64,000 nt of DNA, taken from Luteimonas granuli (GTDB taxonomy: Bacteria > Pseudomonadota > Gammaproteobacteria > Xanthomonadales > Xanthomonadaceae). The stretch spans positions 2,769,001-2,833,000 of the forward strand of contig NZ_CP042218.1 in the NCBI RefSeq assembly GCF_007795095.1, in the 5' to 3' direction. A model generated the notes under the pieces. That model was given only the letters and a program-made list of their open reading frames with translations, was not told the DNA's origin and did no database searches. A program made the position numbers and the translations under genes. The stretch's first letter is position 1. The number at the start of each line of letters is the position of its first letter. Of the stretch, positions 60,363 through 64,000 are shown piece by piece.

Positions 60363-63300
60363 ATGCGCCTGTCCACAATCAAGCTTTCCGGCTTCAAGTC
60401 CTTCGTCGACCCGACCGTCCTGCACCTGCCGACGAACATGACCGGCGTGGTCGGCCCCAACGGGTGCGGCAAGTCCAACATCATCGACGCCGTGCGCTGG
60501 GTGATGGGAGAGAGTTCGGCCAGCCGTCTGCGCGGCGACTCGCTGACCGACGTCATCTTCTCCGGCTCGACTTCGCGCAAGCCGGTGTCGCAGGCGACCG
60601 TCGAGCTCATCTTCGACAACTCCGACCACAGCATCAGCGGCGAATTCGCGGCCTTCAACGAGATCTCGGTCAAACGCTCGGTGTCGCGCGACGGCCAGAG
60701 CAACTACTACCTCAACGGCGCGCGGTGCCGCCGCCGCGACATCACCGATCTGTTCCTCGGCACCGGCCTGGGCCCGCGCAGCTATTCGATCATCGAGCAG
60801 GGCATGATCAGCCAGATCATCGAGGCAAGGCCCGAGGACCTGCGCGTCTATCTGGAAGAGGCCGCCGGCATCTCCAGGTACAAGGAGCGCCGGAAGGAGA
60901 CCGAGACCCGCATCCGCCACACCCGCGAGAACCTCGACCGCCTCAACGACCTGCGCGAGGAGGTCGGCAAGCAGCTGGGCCATCTCGCGCGGCAGGCGCG
61001 GCAGGCCGAGCAGTACACCGCCATCCAGGAAGAGCGCCGGGTGCGCGACGCCGAGTGGAAGGCGCTGGAATACCGCGCGCTCGACGCCAAGCTGTCGCGG
61101 CTGCGCGAGGGCCTGTCGCAGGAGGAGACCCGTCTGCAACAGCTGATCGCGGAGCAGCGCGAGGCCGAGCGTGCCCTCGAAGAGGGTCGTGTGAAGCGCG
61201 AGGAGGCGATGGACGCGCTCAGCCGGGCCCAGGCCGCGGGCTACGAGGTGGGGGGGCGCGCTGGCACGCATCGAGCAGCAGATCGCCCACCAGCACGAAC
61301 TGTCGCAGCGCCTGGAGCGCGCGCGCGAGGAGGCCGAGGACGCGATCGCCGAGCTGGCGCAGCACATCAGCGGCGACGAGGAGCGCCTGGCGATCCTCGA
61401 GGAGTCGATCGCCGACGCCGAACCGGCGCTGGACACCCTCCGCGAAAGCGACGAGTCGCGGCAGGAGGCGCTGCGCGAGGCGGAGGCCGCGCTGGCCGCG
61501 TGGCAGCAGCGCTGGGACGCACACAGCCGCGAGGCGGCCGAGGCCGCGCGCGCCGCCGACGTCGAACGTACCCGCGTCGACTACCTCGACCGCCAGTCGC
61601 TGGAGTCCGACCGCCGCCGCGAGGCGCTGTCGGCCGAGCGGGCGGGCCTCGACCTCGACGCCCTGGCCGAGGCCTTCGCCGCCGTGTCCGAGCGCCACGA
61701 GGAGCAGAAGCTGGCGCTCGACGGCCTCAACGAGAGCCTCGAGGAACGCAGGCAGGCCGCGCTCGACCTGCAGGACCAGCAGCGCGCCGCGCAGCAGGAA
61801 ATCTCCGAGGTCCGCAAGCAGGCGCAGGAGGCCAGGGGCCGGCTGTCGTCGCTGGAAACGCTGCAGCACGCGGCGCTGGGCCAGGAGCAGGGCGCGGCCA
61901 TGGCCTGGCTGCGCCAGCGCGGCCTGGATTCGGCCACGCGCGTCGGCGAAGCGCTCGAGGTGGAGGCCGGCTGGGAAAACGCGGTCGAGGGTGCGCTCGG
62001 GCAGATGATCGAGGGCGTGCTGGTCGACAGCCCCGAATCGCTGGTCGAAGCGCTGGCCGACCTCGGCGATGGCCGCCTGGCGCTGGTCTCGGCCGAGCGC
62101 GGTGATGCCGGGTTCGCGCCCACTTCGCTGGCCTCGCGCGTGCGCGGTCCGCTGGCGATCCGCCGCCTGCTATCGCGCCTGCACGTCGCCGATTCGCTGG
62201 CCGAGGCGCGCGCGTTGCAGGCACGGCTGGAGCCCGGCGATTCCGTGATCACCCGCGACGGCGAGCGCCTGGGCGCCGGCTGGCTGCGGGTGCTGCGCTC
62301 GGGCGCCGCGCGCCAGGGTGCGCTGCTGCGCGAACGCGAGATCCAGGCCCTGCGCGAGCAGATCGAACAGCTGCAGGAGCGGGAGGCCGGGCTGGAAGAG
62401 GCCCTGGCCAGCGGCCGGGAGCGCCTGCTGGCCGCCGAGCAGGCGCGCGAGGATGCGCAGCGCCAGCTCTACCACGCCCACCGCAGCGTGTCGGAGCTCG
62501 CCGGCCAGCTGCAGGGCCAGCAGGGCCGGCTCGACGCGGCCCGCAACCGCATCGAACGCATCGACGCCGAGCTTGCGCAGCTGGGCGAATCCATCGCCAG
62601 CGGCGGCGAACAGGCGCGCGAGTCGCGCGGCCGCCTCGAGGACGCGGTCACGCGTATGGCGGATCTCGAAGCGGTGCGCCGCGAACTCGACGCGGAGCGC
62701 GCGCGTCTGTCCGCGGCCCGCGACGAGGCCCGCACCGCCGCCCGCGAGTCGCGCGAGCAGGCCCACGTCCTGGCACTGCAGCTGGAGACCCAGCGCACCC
62801 AGGCGGCCGGCCTGCGCCAGGCGCTGCAGCGCATGAGCGGCCAGCGCGGCCAGCTCGACGCCCGCCTGGGCGAGATCAGCACCCAGCTCGCGGCCGGCGA
62901 CAGTCCGGTGGACGAGCTGGAACAGCAGCGCCAGGCCGCGCTCTCGCAGCGCGTGCACGCCGAGCAGCTGCTGGCGCAGGCGCGCAGTGCGCTCGAGGAC
63001 GTCGACGCCAGCCTGCGCGGCCACGAGCAGGTCCGCCACCAGCGCGACGAGCAGGCCATCGCCCAGCGCGAGGCGATCGCCCAGCGCCGGCTCGACCAGC
63101 AGGCGCTGGCGATCCACGCCGAGCAGCTCGGCGCGGCGGTGGTCGAGGCCGGCTTCGTGCTCGACGAGGTGATCGCGGGACTGGCGGAGGATGCCGGCGC
63201 CGACGCCTGGGGCCGCATGGTCGCCGACCTCGATGCGAAGCTGCGGCGGCTGGAGCCGGTCAATCTGGCCGCGATCCAGGAGCATGCCGAGGCCGCGCAG

Positions 63301-63867
63301 CGCAAGGAGTACCTCGACAGCCAGGACGCCGACCTCAACGCCGCGCTGGAAACGCTGGAGGACGCCATCCGCAGGATCGACCGCGAGACCCGCGGCCGCT
63401 TCAAGGACACCTTCGATCGGGTCAACGCGGGCGTGCAGCAGATCTATCCGCGTCTGTTCGGCGGCGGCCATGCCTACCTGGAGCTCACCGGCGAAGACCT
63501 GCTCGACACCGGGGTCGCGATCATGGCGCGGCCGCCGGGCAAGCGCGTGTCCAACATCTCGCTGCTCTCGGGCGGCGAGAAGGCGATGACCGCGGTGGCG
63601 CTGGTGTTCGCGATCTTCCAGCTCAACCCGGCGCCGTTCTGCCTGCTCGACGAGGTCGACGCGCCGCTGGACGAGGCCAACGTGGGACGCTTCAGCGCCA
63701 TGGTCACCGAGATGAGCGAGAAGGTGCAGTTCCTGTTCGTCACCCACAACAAGGCGACGATGGAAGCCGCGCAGCAGCTCTCGGGCGTTACCATGCGCGA
63801 GCCCGGCGTCAGCCGGCTGGTGTCGGTGGACCTCGCGGAGGCCGCGCGCCTGGCCGGTGCCGCCTGA
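60363..63867 (+). CDS. smc: Chromosome partition protein SMC, frameshifted
   Basis: Condensin ATPase. N-terminal head: MRLSTIKLSGFKSFVDPTVL, Walker A GPNGCGKSNIIDAVRWV and ARPEDLRVYLEEAAGISRYK. At 61250-61256 there are seven G; with six the frame continues YEVGGALARIEQQIAHQHEL, restoring one protein of about 1167 residues to the stop at 63867. A coiled coil, the hinge (about 505-660, AVEGALGQMIEGVLVDSPES) and a second coiled coil precede the C-terminal head with signature LLSGGEKAMTAVALVFAIFQ and Walker B PFCLLDEVDAPLDEAN. As sequenced it would be cut about 300 residues in. It works with ScpA-ScpB (45-46 kb). zipA follows 19 bases later. Confidence 0.94.
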
Positions 63868-63886
63868 ATCAACACGGGAGAACACG

Positions 63887-64000
63887 ATGAGCGACGTCTG
63901 GATGCTGCGGATCGGAATCCTGGTCGCCGGCGTGCTGCTGTTCGCCGCCATCTGGTACTTCGGCACCAGGCCGCGCAGTCCCCAGGGTCGCCGCGTACCC
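63887..64000 (+). CDS. zipA: Cell division protein ZipA (5' part only)
   Basis: The first 38 residues are in the window: MSDVWMLRIGILVAGVLLFA then AIWYFGTRP, a short periplasmic start, one membrane helix and the beginning of the basic linker, as in ZipA, which tethers FtsZ to the membrane. It follows smc by 19 bases, the usual smc-zipA-ligA order in gammaproteobacteria. The FtsZ-binding domain lies outside the window. Confidence 0.85.
   Translation, partial: MSDVWMLRIGILVAGVLLFAAIWYFGTRPRSPQGRRVP

Overview
The window is GC-rich chromosomal DNA of a gammaproteobacterium of the Xanthomonadaceae/Lysobacteraceae type (Lysobacter- or Luteimonas-like). Pointers are the rimP-nusA-infB-rbfA-truB-rpsO-pnp cluster, an SSSF-type hybrid histidine kinase, a two-subunit PhaE/PhaC synthase, a full ccmA-I cytochrome c maturation cluster and an smc-zipA pair. 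Assignments rest on reading motifs by eye; no database search was possible.

Layout. 1-1.5 kb: ygiB-ygiC (minus; ygiC runs off the edge). 1.6-10.8 kb: translation/RNA operon with a two-terminator leader. 10.9-11.3 kb: three related palindromic intergenic repeats or REP-like units. 11.4-26.5 kb: a module that looks dedicated to 3-hydroxybutyrate (3HB) and polyhydroxybutyrate: GntP permease, TonB receptor, symporter-domain histidine kinase, NarL-type regulator, 3HB dehydrogenase, secreted 3HB-oligomer hydrolase, then pssA and phaE-phaC with two small genes. A palindrome (CGTACCAAAGTACG) sits about 42 bp before both divergent catabolic promoters, and a degenerate copy is at the same distance from the TonB receptor promoter. 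26.7-27.5 kb: NRDE protein. 27.5-31.3 kb: lower-GC island next to tRNA-Leu(CAA). 31.5-41.1 kb: cysteine dioxygenase, MetX-like acyltransferase, ccm cluster, DUF3293 gene. 41.1-43.1 kb: methionine-type aminotransferase and omega-amidase. 43.1-46.4 kb: scpA-scpB-rluB. 46.8-59.2 kb: carbohydrate locus (GH144-type lipoprotein, sugar ABC transporter, large six-hairpin-type secreted protein, Pgl, GH1 beta-glucosidase). 59.2-64 kb: secreted ATP-dependent DNA ligase, smc and the start of zipA.

The most novel-looking part is the island. It holds two convergent two-gene modules of matching architecture. In each, a first gene (short beta-rich N-terminus, linker, C-terminal winged-helix-like domain) is tightly coupled to a second gene (winged-helix-like domain plus a HEPN-like domain with an R-x4/6-H motif). 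A small CxxC protein lies between them. This looks like an uncharacterised defence or toxin system.

At least seven genes carry frameshifts, mostly one-base changes in homopolymers (rbfA, ccmH, ccmC, scpA, smc and two island genes). Because several are essential or near-essential, sequencing or assembly error is the likeliest cause. Coordinates for these genes are given for the restored reading.
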